Shown here in pieces: positions 49,105 to 58,604 of a stretch of DNA of 64,000 nt; position 1 is the stretch's first letter; every line of letters begins with the position of its first letter. A program made the translations under genes and the position numbers. The notes under the pieces are model-generated. The model saw only the letters and a program-made list of their open reading frames with translations. It ran no database searches and had not been told where the DNA came from. This stretch comes from DATEDA01 sp963820965. GTDB lineage: Bacteria > Pseudomonadota > Gammaproteobacteria > Burkholderiales > SG8-39. The stretch is from positions 62,001-126,000 of the forward strand of contig CAWGCC010000014.1 in NCBI GenBank assembly GCA_963820965.1. The letters run 5' to 3'.

Positions 49105-50337
49105 CGCTTCGGGCCGAGCAGATCGAGGAACGTCCGCGCGATGACCTCGGTCGCCCGGTACAGGTCGTCGAGCCGGAGGTTCTCGTCGGCGCGGTGGCCG
49201 TTCGCCTCCTCGAGCGTCCGCGGCCCGGCGCCGTACAGCACGGTCGGGATGCCGGCCTCGCTGTAGTGGCGCGCATCGGTGTAGAGCGGCACGCCCTGCG
49301 GCTTGACGTCGATGCCGAACACCTCGCGGGCGTTGCGCTGGATCGCGTGCACCATGTGCTCCTGCCCCGGCCTGCGCACGAACGGGTTGGCGAGCAGGAT
49401 GCGGCGGATGTCGACCTTGATGCCGGGCATCTTGCGCGCCGATTCCCTGATCAGCGCGGTGACGAAGCGCTCGGCAGCGCCGGGGATCTCGTCGGGGATG
49501 ATCCGCCGGTCGAGCCGGAACACGACCTTGTCGGGCACGACGTTGGTGTTGATGCCGCCCTTGATCAGGCCGACCACCATCGTCGGGTGGCCGATGCCCG
49601 GGATCTCCGACTCGAGCGCGGTGAGCGCCTTGCGGTAGGCGTAGAGGTCGTTGAGGATGAGCGCCGCGGCCTCGAGCGCGTCGTCGCCCTTCGCGGGCTC
49701 GGCGGCGTGGCCGGACTTGCCGGTGATCTCGACCTCGAGGTGCAGACAGCCGTTGTGCGCGGTGGTCACGCCGTACGAGAAGCCGGCGCAGATCGCGAAG
49801 GCGGGCTTCGACAGTCCCTGCTTCAGCAGCCACGCCGGGACCGATCTCGCCGCCGGTCTCCTCGTCGTACGTGAGGTGGAGCTCGACGGTGCCGTCGAGC
49901 TTGGCGCCCGAGGCCTTGAGTGCGAGGAGCGCCCACGCATAGGTCGCGAAGTCCGACTTCGACACCGCAACGCCCCGGCCGAACATGCAGCCGTCGCGGA
50001 TCACCGCGCCATAGGGGCTCACCGACCAGCCCGACCCGGGCGGCACGACGTCCCCGTGCGCGTTGCACGCGATCGTCGGGCCACCGCTGCCGAAGCGCTC
50101 GCGCACGATCAGGTTGGTGCACGAGATCATGCCCGCCGCCTTGACCGCGGCGTCGGGCACCGGATGCCGCTCGACCTTGAAGCCAAGGCCCTCGAGCAGC
50201 GCCGCCGCTTTCTCCGCGTGCGGGGCGCAGTCCCCCGGCGGGTTGTCCGACGGTGTCTTCACCAGCTCGGCGAGGAACCGCGTTTGCGCCGCGCGCTGCG
50301 CGGCGAGGAAAGCCCGGATCGTGTCCTGGGTCGTCAT
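49101..50337 (-). pseudogene. M20 family amidohydrolase (ArgE/DapE-like), one frame shift
   Basis: Reads MTTQDTIRAFLAAQRAAQTRF, ACNAHGDVVPPGSGW (metal His/Asp), GRGVAVSKSDFATYAWALLAL, and LTYDEETGGEIGP with the catalytic Glu. One extra base near 49840 must be skipped to continue as AWLLKQGLSKPAFAICAGF, and from there the frame is open to 49101 through TGKSGHAAEPAKGDDALEAA and a C-terminal YTDARHYSEAGIPTVLYGAGP. About 411 residues in all, a normal length. Its ATG overlaps the upstream allC-like stop (ATGA). Substrate unknown; the operon suggests a ureido or carbamoyl compound such as ureidoglycolate. Confidence 0.8.
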
Positions 50338-51582
50338 GTCCTTCTCTTCGGGTCGAAGCTCTCGATGAAGCGGAGGAACACGCGCGCGCCGGTCTCGACG
50401 TCGGCGAGCGTGATCGCTTCGGCCGGGTTGTGGCTGATGCCCTTCTCGCAGCGCACGAACAGCATCCCGATGTCGGCGAGGTCGATCATCGCCATGCCAT
50501 CGTGTCCCGCCCCGCTCGGGAGCTTCCGCACCAGGAGCCCTTCGGCCGCGATCGCCTCGCCGATCTGTGCCTGGAGCCAGCCGGCGCAGGGCGCGGTCTT
50601 CCCCTCGTGCGTCTTCGCGATCTTCACGCTCACGCCGCGGCGATCGCAGATCGCCTGCATCTCGCGCACGAGGTCGGCCGCCGCAGCGAGCCGCGAGCCG
50701 TCTCGCGGCGAGCGAATGTCGATCGTGAACTTCACCTTGCCCGGGACCACGTTCACCGCGCCCGGCAGGCACTCGAGCTTGCCGACGGTGCCGACGAGCT
50801 CCGGCTCGGCGGCTCGCGCGCCGCTCCACGGCGAGGACGCATTCGGCCGCCGCCGCCATCGCGTCCTGTCGCAGCGCCATCGGCACCGTGCCCGCGTGTC
50901 CGGCCATGCCGTCGATCTCGACCGCGTAGCGGCTCGCGCCGTTGATCGCGGTGACGACGCCGACCGGCAGATCCTCGGCCTCGAGCACCGGCCCCTGCTC
51001 GATGTGGAGCTCGGCGTAGGCGAGCACGTCCTCCTTGCGCTTCGCCGCCTCGCCGATGCGCTCCGGGTCGAGGTCGAAACGGCGCATCGCCTCGCGCATG
51101 CTGACGCCCTGGCGATCGACCGCCTCGAGCACTTCCTTCCGGAAGGTCCCCGCCACCGCGCGGCTGCCGAGCAGCGTCGCGTTGAAGCGCGTGCCTTCCT
51201 CGTCGGCGAAGCCGATCACCTCGATCGCGAAGGGGAGGCGCCGGCCGCGCGCGTTGAGCGCGCGGACGCATTCGATCCCGGCGATCACGCCGAGCATGCC
51301 GTCGTACTTGCCGGCGTCGCGCACGGTGTCGAGATGCGAGCCGAGCACGAGCGCTGGCAGGCCCGGCCGCTCAGCCTCGTAACGGCCGATGCAGTTCCCC
51401 GCGGCGTCGAGGCGCGCGTTCATGCCCGCCTCGCGCATCCAGCCGAGGACGAGCGCGTTCGCGTGCCGCTGCTCGCCCGAGAGATAGACGCGGGTAAGGC
51501 CGCCCTCGAGCTCCGAGAGCTTCGCCAGCGCCTCGCAGTGATCCCAGATCCGCTGCGCGGAGGGCTGGACGGGCTCCGTCAC
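50334..51582 (-). pseudogene. allC: Allantoate amidohydrolase-like protein (hydantoinase/carbamoylase family), one frame shift
   Basis: GTG 51582 opens VTEPVQPSAQRIWDHCEALAKLS. Motifs: LGSHLDTVRDAGKYDGMLGV (metal His/Asp), IGFADEEGTRFNATLLGS (catalytic and metal Glu), AELHIEQGPVLE, GMAGHAGTVPMALRQDAM. Near 50815 one base must be gained or lost to go from VERRA to AEPELVGTVGKLECLPGAVN and on through SGAGHDGMAMIDLADIGM and EKGISHNPAEAIT to the stop at 50334. The family hydrolyses allantoate to ureidoglycine with loss of CO2 and ammonia, the step after PuuE. Context strongly supports AllC. Either a true pseudogene or a consensus error. Confidence 0.82.
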
Positions 51583-52884
51583 GGGGCGCCTCCGTCGGTC
51601 GCGTAGTACGACGCGCGCCCCGGGGCGGATGAGGATCGCGCGGAAGTCGTTCACGTTGGTGCGCGTCGGGCCGGTCACGACGAGATCGCCGAGCGCGGAG
51701 AAGAAGCCGTAGCCGTCGTTCGCCGCGAGCCGGTGCTTGGCGTTAACGTGCTTCGCCGCCGCGCGCGCAAGGGAGTCGGCAGTGAGCAGACCGCCGGCGT
51801 TGTCCTCGGAGCCGTCGATACCGTCGGTGTCGGCGGCGATCGCGGCAATCCCGGGGTGCGCGTCGAGCGCGACCGCGAGCGCGAGCAGGAACTCGGCGTT
51901 GCGCCCGCCGCGCCCGCCGCCGCGGACGGTCACCGTGGTTTCGCCGCCGGAGAGCAGCGCGCAGGGCGGCTCGGCGAGCCCCCCGAATCGGGCGACCTGG
52001 CGCGCGATGCCGGCGTGCACCGCCGCCACGTCGCGCGCTTCGCCCTCGATCGAGTCGCCCAGGATAACCGGCGCGACGCCCGCTGCGCGCGCGACGTCGG
52101 CCGCGGCTCGCAGCGCGTCCTGGGCGGTGGCGAGAGTGATGACCTCACTGCGGGCGAACCGTGGATCGCCGGGCTTGGGCGTCTCGTCCTTCGCGGCTCG
52201 CAGGTGCTCGACCGCGGCATGCGGTTCGTCGATCCCGTACTTCGCGAGCACGGCGAGCGCGTCGGCGAACGTGGTCGGATCCGGAACCGTCGGGCCCGAT
52301 GCGATCACCGAGGGATCGTCGCCGGGCACATCCGAGATCGCCAGCGTGACCACGCGCGCCGGCGACGCGGCCGCGGCGAGCCGTCCGCCCTTGATCGCCG
52401 AAAGGTGCTTCCGCACGCAGTTCATCTCGGTGATGTTCGCGCCGGACTTCAGCAGCGCGCGGTTGACGGCCTGCTTGTCCTCGAGCGTCAGCCCCGCCGC
52501 CGGCGCGGCGAGCAGGGCCGAACCGCCGCCGGAGATGAGGCAGAGCACCAGATCGTCCGGGCCGAGACCCTTCACCGCGTCGAGGATATGGCTCGCGGCC
52601 TTGCGTCCCGCGGCGTCCGGCACCGGATGCGCGGCCTCGACCACCTCGATGCGCTCGCACGGCACGCCGTGGCCATAGCGCGTGACGACGAGCCCCGAGA
52701 GCGGTCCGCGCCAATGCTCCTCCACCGCTTTCGCCATCGCCGCCGCCGCCTTGCCGCCGCCGACGACGATCGTTCGGCCCCGCGGGGGCGCAGGCAGGTG
52801 CGGCGGCAGGCATTTCGCCGGCGACACCGCGGCCACCGCAGCGTCGAGGAGCTGCAGGAGCAGGTCCCGGTCCGAGGCTGCCAT
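51579..52884 (-). CDS. Glycerate 2-kinase, MOFRL family (TtuD/GckA-like)
   Basis: About 430 residues. N-terminal domain with IVVGGGKAAAAMAKAVEEHW, GHPVPDAAG-type block (EAAHPVPDAAGRKAASHIL), LISGGGSALLAAPAAGLT and NCVRKHLSAIKGGRLA; C-terminal MOFRL domain with LLSGGETTVTVRGGGRGGRNAEFLLALA and TDGIDGSEDNAGGLL, ending TGPTRTNVNDFRAILI. Phosphorylates D-glycerate to 2-phosphoglycerate, last step of the glyoxylate route. The frame has no stop of its own and runs into the allC-like gene. A one-base shift after FRAILI would end it at a TGA (51579-51581) overlapping the next GTG. Starts 16 bases after glxR. Confidence 0.9.
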
Positions 52885-52899
52885 CGCTGGGTCCGAGTC

Positions 52900-53807
52900 C
52901 TAGCCGAGCTCTTCCGCGCCGCTCTTCGCGCCGATCTCGTGGTTCGCCATGACCTCGAGCGCGCGGACGAGACCGGAGTGGTCCCAGCTGCCGCCGCCGC
53001 GCGCCGCGGCGGCGTTCATGACCTGCTGGCAGAGCGCGGTCATCGGCAGGCTCATCTGCAGGCTGCGCGCGCCGGTAAGCGCGAGCGAGAGATCCTTGAG
53101 GTGCAGGTCGATGCGGAAGCCCGGATCGAAGTTGCGCTTCACCATCCGCTCGCCGTGGACCTCGAGGATCCGCGAGGCGGCGAACCCGCCCATCAGCGCC
53201 GCGCGGACCTTGCGCCGGGTCCGCGCCGGCCTTGGATGCGAAGAGCAGCGCCTCGGCGACCGCCCCGATCGTGACGCCGACGATGATCTGGTTGGCGACC
53301 TTGCACGTCTGGCCGTCGCCATTCGCCGCCGACGAGCGTGATGTTCTTGCCCATCAGCTGCAGGATCGGCTTGACCTTCTCGAACGTCGCTTCCGAGCCG
53401 CCGACCATGATGGTGAGCGAGGCGGCCTTCGCGCCGACCTCGCCGCCGGAGACCGGCGCGTCGAGGTACTCGCAGCCGAGCTGGTTGATCCGGCGCGCGA
53501 ACTCCTTGGTCGCGATCGGCGAGATCGAGCTCATGTCGACGACGATCTTGCCCTTCGAGAGCCCCTTGGCGATCCCGAGCTCGCCGAAGAGCGCGCTCTC
53601 CACGTGCGGCGTGTCGGGAACCATCGTGATGATCAGGTCGGCGTGCTCCGCCGCCTCTTTCGCGGTCTTGGCCGCGCTTCCGCCGGCTTCGACGAGCGAT
53701 GCGGGCACCGGCTTGAGGTCCGAGAGCCAGACTTCGTGGCCGCCCTTGATGAGATGCCCCGCCATGGGCGCGCCCATGACGCCGAGCCCGACGAACCCGA
53801 TTTTCAT
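52900..53807 (-). pseudogene. glxR: Tartronate semialdehyde reductase (2-hydroxy-3-oxopropionate reductase), two frame shifts
   Basis: ATG 53807 gives MKIGFVGLGVMGAPMAGHLIKGG (GxGxxG), ITMVPDTPHVESALFGE, EYLDAPVSGGEVGAKAASL (the DAPVSGG substrate motif) and MGKNITLVGG. Near 53328 a surplus base shifts the frame; the expected NGDGQTCKVANQIIVGVTIG with the catalytic Lys and Asn is there in another frame. A second shift near 53220 leads to VRAALMGGFAASRILEVHGERM and the normal C-terminus to 52900. It reduces tartronate semialdehyde (made by Gcl) to glycerate. Confidence 0.85.
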
Positions 53808-53822
53808 CGCTCCTCCGCGCCG

Positions 53823-54599
53823 CTAGAGATACCGTTTGGCCCAGCCCAAGCCCGCGACAGTTTCCGTCTTCGGCTTGTACTCGCATCCGATCCAGCCCTG
53901 GTAGCCGATCCGGTCGATCCAGTCGAACAGGAACGGGTAGTTGATCTCGCCGGTGCCCGGTTCGTTGCGGCCCGGGTTGTCCGCGAGCTGCAGGTGCGCG
54001 ATGCGCGCGAGATTCTCCTCGATTCCGCGGGCGAGGTCGCCCTCCATGATCTGCATGTGATAGATATCGTACTGGACCCAGAGGTTGGGCGAGCCGACCT
54101 CCTCGATGAGGCCCAGCGCCTGCTTCGTCCGCGTCAGGTAGAAGCCGGGGATGTCGCGCGTGTTAATCGGCTCCACGAGGAGCCTGATCCCCGCCGCGGC
54201 GAGCTTCGGTGCCGCGAAGCGCAGATTCGCGACGAAAGTCGAACGCAGCTGCTCCTCGGCGACGCCCTGGGGCGCGATTCCGGCGAGACAGTTCACCTGT
54301 CTGCAGCCGAGCGCGGTGGCGTACTCGATCGCCCTCCCGACGCCGTCCTGGAACTCGCCGACGCGATCGGGATGGCATGCGATCCCGCGCTCGCCTTTCG
54401 CCCAGTCGCCGGCGGGCAGGTTGTGCAGCACCTGGACGAGCTTGTGCCTGTCGAGCCGCTCGCGCAGCTGCGCCGCCGGGTACGCATATGGGAACAGGTA
54501 CTCCACGCCCTTGAAGCCCGAGCCGGCCGCCGCCTCGAACCGGTCGAGGAAGTCGATCTCGTTGTAGAGCATGGTCAGGTTCGCACAAAACTTGGGCAT
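53823..54599 (-). CDS. hyi: Hydroxypyruvate isomerase
   Basis: A 258-residue TIM-barrel protein, intact. MPKFCANLTMLYNEIDFLDRFEAAAGSGFKGVEYLFPY is the Hyi opening; RLLVEPINTRDIPGFYL supplies a metal Glu, WVQYDIYHMQIMEGDL the Asp/His ligands and GCEYKPK the last Glu. It interconverts hydroxypyruvate and tartronate semialdehyde. The start is 11 bases after the gcl stop and the stop 15 bases before glxR, the usual gcl-hyi-glxR order. Confidence 0.95.
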   Translation of the reverse strand: MPKFCANLTMLYNEIDFLDRFEAAAGSGFKGVEYLFPYAYPAAQLRERLDRHKLVQVLHNLPAGDWAKGERGIACHPDRVGEFQDGVGRAIEYATALGCRQVNCLAGIAPQGVAEEQLRSTFVANLRFAAPKLAAAGIRLLVEPINTRDIPGFYLTRTKQALGLIEEVGSPNLWVQYDIYHMQIMEGDLARGIEENLARIAHLQLADNPGRNEPGTGEINYPFLFDWIDRIGYQGWIGCEYKPKTETVAGLGWAKRYL

Positions 54600-54609
54600 G
54601 CCATTCTCC

Positions 54610-56398
54610 CTACGCCGCGAGCTGCTCGAGGAACGCCTCCTCCTCCTCGAGGTCGAGCACGTCCTCGAACTCGGTGATCTTGTCGATCTCCGGTCCCATC
54701 GCGATGTCCGTGACCCGCTCCGTGATCACCTCGACCACCACCGGCACCGCGAGCTCGTTCGTCATCGCGCGCGCGGCCTGGAGCGCATCCTGGATCTTGT
54801 CCGGGTCGAACACGCGGATCGCCTTGCAGCCCATGCCTTCGACCACCTTCACGAAGTCGACCCCGTACTCGCCGACCTCGGGCGAGTTGATGTTCCGGAA
54901 CGAGAGCTGCACCTCGTAGTCCATCTTGTAGCCCTTCTGGGCCTGGCGGATCAAGCCGAGGTAGGAGTTGTTGATCAGGACCATGACGAACGGCACGTTG
55001 AACTGCGCCGCCACCGCCAGCTCCTCGATCATGAACTGAAAATCGTAGTCGCCGCCGATGCCCACCACCTCCTTCGACGGCGCGGCGAGCTTCACCCCGA
55101 TGCACGCCGGGATGATCCACCCGAGCGGCCCCGCCTGTCCGCAGATGATGTAATTGCGCGGGCGAAACACCTTCTGGAACTGGCCCGAGGCGATCTGGCC
55201 GAGCCCGATCGAGCTGACGAAGCAGGTCGAGTCGCGGTCCCGATCGCTACCCCAGGCCCGGTTGATCTCGTGGAACACGCGCTGCGGCTTGATCGGCGTG
55301 TTCTTGAAGTCGCTGCGGCGGAGCATCGTGCGCTTGCGCTTCTGCACCTCGGCGACCCAGCGGCTGCGGTCGGGAAGCCGCTTCTCCGCTTTCCGCTGGC
55401 GCGCGACCTCGACGAACTGCTCGAGCGCGGCCTTGGCGTCGGACACGATGCCGAGATCGGGCCCGAACACGCGGCCGATCTGCATCGGATCGACGTCGAC
55501 GTGCACGAACTTGCGGCCCTTGGTGTACACCTCTATCGAGCCGGTGTGGCGGTTCGCCCAGCGGTTGCCGAGGCCGAGGACGAAGTCGCTGCGCAGAAAG
55601 CTCGCGTTGCCGTAACGGTGCTGGGTCTGGAGTCCGACCATCCCCGCCATCAGCGGGTGGTCATCGGGGATGGCGCCCCAGCCCATCAGCGTCGGTACCA
55701 CCGGCGTGTTGGTGAGCTCCGCCAGCTCGACGAGCAGGTCGGACGCGTCGGCGTTGATCACGCCCCCGCCGGCGACGATCAGCGGGCGTTTCGACTCCGC
55801 GAGCATGTCGAGCGCGGCCTCGATCTGCTTGCGCGGCGCGCGCGGCTTGTAGACCTCGAGCGGCGCGTCGAACCAGGGGTTGTACTCGATCAGCTCCCGC
55901 TGCACGTCGAGCGGCAGGTCGATCAGCACCGGACCGGGGCGGCCGGAGCGCATGATCTGGAACGCCTGTCGGAAGGCCCACGGGACCTGCGCGGCCTCGA
56001 GCACGGTCGCCGCCCACTTCGTCACCGGGCGCGCGATCGCCGCGATGTCGACCGCCTGGAAGTCCTCCTTGTGGAGCTTAGCTTTCGGGCGCCTGGCCGG
56101 TGATGCAGAGGATCGGGATCGAGTCGGCCATCGCGGAGTAGAGGCAGGTGATCATGTCGGTGCCGGCGGGGCCCGACGTGCCGATGTTGACACCGATCCG
56201 GTCGGGCGCCGCACGGGTGTAGCCCTCGGCCATGTGGCCGCCGCCTTCCTCGTGCCGGACGAGAATGTGCCGGATGCTCGTGTGCCGCATGGCGTCATAG
56301 AGCGGCAGGATCGCAGCACCGGGAATCCCGAAGACGAGGTCGACGCCCTCGCTCTCCATCACACGGACTGCGGCTTCGGCTGCGGTCATCTTGGGCAT
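54610..56398 (-). pseudogene. gcl: Glyoxylate carboligase, one frame shift
   Basis: ATG 56398 (second in-frame ATG after the noise, with GGAG upstream) gives MPKMTAAEAAVRVMESEGVDLVFGIPGAA, HEEGGGHMAEGYTRA and a PILCITGQAP block. Near 56085 one surplus base produces a stop; the other frame carries on with KLHKEDFQAVDIAAI and is open for 470 residues to 54610. It includes the FAD/TDP parts VPTLMGWGAIPDDHPLMAGM, GGDYDFQFMIEELAVAAQFNVP (TDP/Mg motif) and NNSYLGLIRQAQ. Condenses two glyoxylates to tartronate semialdehyde and CO2. About 595 residues when repaired, the normal length. Confidence 0.88.
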
Positions 56399-56414
56399 GG
56401 GGCTCCTCCGAGAA

Positions 56415-56431
56415 ATTCCGTATCGCGGAAT
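56415..56431. promoter_or_regulatory. Operator-like palindrome upstream of gcl, copy 1
   Basis: ATTCCG-TATCG-CGGAAT, a 17-base palindrome with perfect 6-base arms, centred 25 bases upstream of the gcl start codon, where a repressor would block transcription. IclR-family regulators (AllR, GclR-type) commonly control gcl genes and bind palindromes of about this size. No such regulator gene is in the window. Confidence 0.5.
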
Positions 56432-56492
56432 AGTCTTGCAATTCACAAAAACATAAGCCGCCACCGCGCTGGTGTCAATCTGCGCAATGTTC

Positions 56493-56508
56493 TTGCGCGA
56501 TACGAAAT
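56493..56508. promoter_or_regulatory. Operator-like palindrome upstream of gcl, copy 2
   Basis: Read on the minus strand this is ATTTCGTATCGCGCAA, 13 of 15 core bases identical to copy 1 (ATTCCGTATCGCGGAA). Two related sites about 77 bases apart are typical for cooperative repressor binding. The rest of 56399-56629 holds no gene. Confidence 0.45.
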
Positions 56509-56629
56509 GAACTGGGGCAACACTGACCTACCGCGCGCACTCGATCGCGACGGCATAGCGGGATGACTGCTCGCCGAGGCCGGGCATGGCGCCCGCCCAT
56601 TATTGCAGTCGGCCGGGGCCCGCGAAAGC

Positions 56630-57364
56630 TCAGACCTCGACGACGAGGTCAGCGCGGAAGCCGGTCTGCTCGCTGGCGTAGCCCCGCGGGTTGCAGACGA
56701 TTCGCGTGCCTCGCACGGAATAGTCGAACGCGTGATGGGTATGGCCATGGATCCAGAGTGCCGCGCGCCCCATGAGGTGCTCGAGATTGCTGATGAATGC
56801 CGGGTTGAGCGGATGGGTGGCGAGCTTGGGTGCGATGCTCCCCGGGTGCGGCGAGTGGTGGGTGATGACGACCGTGGGGCCGGAGAACGGCTGCATGAGG
56901 CGGCTCGCGAGCCAGCTCCGGTGCGCCGCGTGCAGACCGATCGAGTCGGCGGCCGCGAATGAACGGTCATGCCAGCGGATCGACCGGTAGTCGACGAGCC
57001 ACCCGGCGTACTTGCCGAGCGCGAGATCGCGGCCGACTTCGCCGCCGAGCGCGAAGTCGGTCCAGAGCGTGCAGCCGAGGAAGCGCACGCCGCCGATCAC
57101 CGCCTCGCCCCGGTCGAGGACCCGGACCCGGCTCCCCGTGGCCGCGTAACGGAGCGCCGCCTGCGTCGCGTGGAACTCGCCGTCGTACGGTTCGTGGTTG
57201 CCGGCGACGTACAGCACCGGCGCATCGAACCGCGCCTTCGCCCATTCGACGCCTGCCGCCCCGTTGTCGATGTCGCCCGCGAGGACGATCACGTCCGCAT
57301 CCGCGGGCGGGGGGTCGAACGGCGCCGCCTCGAGGTGCAGGTCGGAGAGGACGCGGATGCGCAC
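56630..57364 (-). CDS. Calcineurin-like metallophosphoesterase
   Basis: A 244-residue protein from GTG 57364. Metal motifs are all present: LSDLHLEAAPF (Asp-x-His), VLAGDIDNG (GDxxxx), YVAGNHEPYDG (GNHE), VITHHSPHPGS and WIHGHTHHAFDY (GHTH). It is soluble, without signal peptide. It begins only five bases after the argG stop, so it may ride on the arg transcript. Substrate unknown. Confidence 0.9.
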   Translation of the reverse strand: MRIRVLSDLHLEAAPFDPPPADADVIVLAGDIDNGAAGVEWAKARFDAPVLYVAGNHEPYDGEFHATQAALRYAATGSRVRVLDRGEAVIGGVRFLGCTLWTDFALGGEVGRDLALGKYAGWLVDYRSIRWHDRSFAAADSIGLHAAHRSWLASRLMQPFSGPTVVITHHSPHPGSIAPKLATHPLNPAFISNLEHLMGRAALWIHGHTHHAFDYSVRGTRIVCNPRGYASEQTGFRADLVVEV

Positions 57365-57369
57365 CGCCT

Positions 57370-58590
57370 CTAGCCCCGGCGCTTGCGCCGGAGGGTGGCC
57401 GCGATCCTCATCCGCAGCGCGTTCAGCTTGATGAAGCCGCCGGCGTCGGCCTGGTTGTAGGCGCCCTGGTCCTCTTCGAAGGTGACGATCGCCGGATCGA
57501 ACAACGAGTCGGTCTTCGATGCGCGGCCGACCGTCATTGCCGTGCCCTTGTAGAGCTTGAGTCGGACGGTGCCGTTGACCGTGCGCTGCGATTCGTCGAT
57601 CAACGTTTGCAGCAGGCGCCGTTCCGGGCTGAACCAATAGCCGCTATAGACGAGGCGGGCGTAGCGCGGCATCAGGTCGTCCTTGAGGGCGAGCACCTCG
57701 CGGTCGAGCGTGATCGACTCCATCGCGCGATGTGCCTTGAGCATGATCGTGCCGCCGGGCGTCTCGTAGCAGCCGCGCGATTTCATTCCGACGTACCGGT
57801 TTTCGACCATGTCGAGTCGGCCGATGCCGTGTCGGCCCCCGCGTCGGTTGAGCTCGGTCAGAACCTGCGCCGGGGAGAGGCGCTTGCCGTCGATCGCGAC
57901 GATGTCGCCATTCGCGTAGGTCAGCTCGATGTACCCCGGTTTCGCCGGCGCCTGCTCGGGCGACACGGTGATCCGCCACATCGACTCCTCGGGCTCATGG
58001 TCGGGATCTTCGAGGATGCCACCCTCGTAGGAGACGTGCAGCAGGTTTGCGTCCATCGAGTACGGGGCGCCGCCGCGCGTCTTCTTCCTGAACTCGACCG
58101 GGATCCGGTGGCGCTCGGCGTACTCGAGCAGCTTCTCGCGCGAGGTGAGGTTCCATTCGCGCCACGGCGCGATGATCTTGACGTCCGGCATCAGCGCGTA
58201 GGCGCCGAGCTCGAACCGCACCTGATCGTTGCCCTTGCCGGTGGCGCCGTGCGAGATCGCGTCGGCGCCGGTCTTGCGCGCGATTTCGACCATCTCCTTC
58301 GCGATCAGCGGGCGCGCGATCGACGTCCCGAGCAGATACTCGCCTTCGTAGACCGCGTTCGCGCGGAACATCGGGAACACGAAATCGCGCACGAACTCTT
58401 CGCGCAGGTCCTCGACGAAGATCTCCTTCACGCCGAGGAGCTTTGCCTTCTTGCGCGCATGCGCGAGCTCTTCACCCTGGCCGATGTCGGCGGTGAAGGT
58501 GACGACCTCGCAGCCGTAGGTGTCCTGCAGCCACTTGAGGATGACCGAGGTATCGAGCCCGCCCGAATAGGCGAGCACGACCTTCTTCAC
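57370..58590 (-). CDS. argG: Argininosuccinate synthase
   Basis: About 406 residues from GTG 58590 (VKKVVLAYSGGLDTSVILKWL), the PP-loop ATP-pyrophosphatase motif SGGLDTS. GATGKGNDQVRFELGAYALMP binds substrates, and SYEGGILEDPDHEPEESMW is characteristic. It joins citrulline and aspartate to argininosuccinate. Longer in-frame starts exist upstream, but they overlap argF and are not family-like. GGAGAG lies ahead of the chosen start. Confidence 0.96.
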   Translation of the reverse strand: MKKVVLAYSGGLDTSVILKWLQDTYGCEVVTFTADIGQGEELAHARKKAKLLGVKEIFVEDLREEFVRDFVFPMFRANAVYEGEYLLGTSIARPLIAKEMVEIARKTGADAISHGATGKGNDQVRFELGAYALMPDVKIIAPWREWNLTSREKLLEYAERHRIPVEFRKKTRGGAPYSMDANLLHVSYEGGILEDPDHEPEESMWRITVSPEQAPAKPGYIELTYANGDIVAIDGKRLSPAQVLTELNRRGGRHGIGRLDMVENRYVGMKSRGCYETPGGTIMLKAHRAMESITLDREVLALKDDLMPRYARLVYSGYWFSPERRLLQTLIDESQRTVNGTVRLKLYKGTAMTVGRASKTDSLFDPAIVTFEEDQGAYNQADAGGFIKLNALRMRIAATLRRKRRG

Positions 58591-58604
58591 TCCGCCTCTC
58601 TCCT

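Noticed and set aside
48916..52884. One continuous 1,322-codon frame on the minus strand
   Set aside because: It joins glycerate kinase, the first part of the allC-like gene, out-of-frame noise, the first part of the M20 gene and a small gene. Each has its own start and its own correct frame, so the long frame comes from indels and GC bias.
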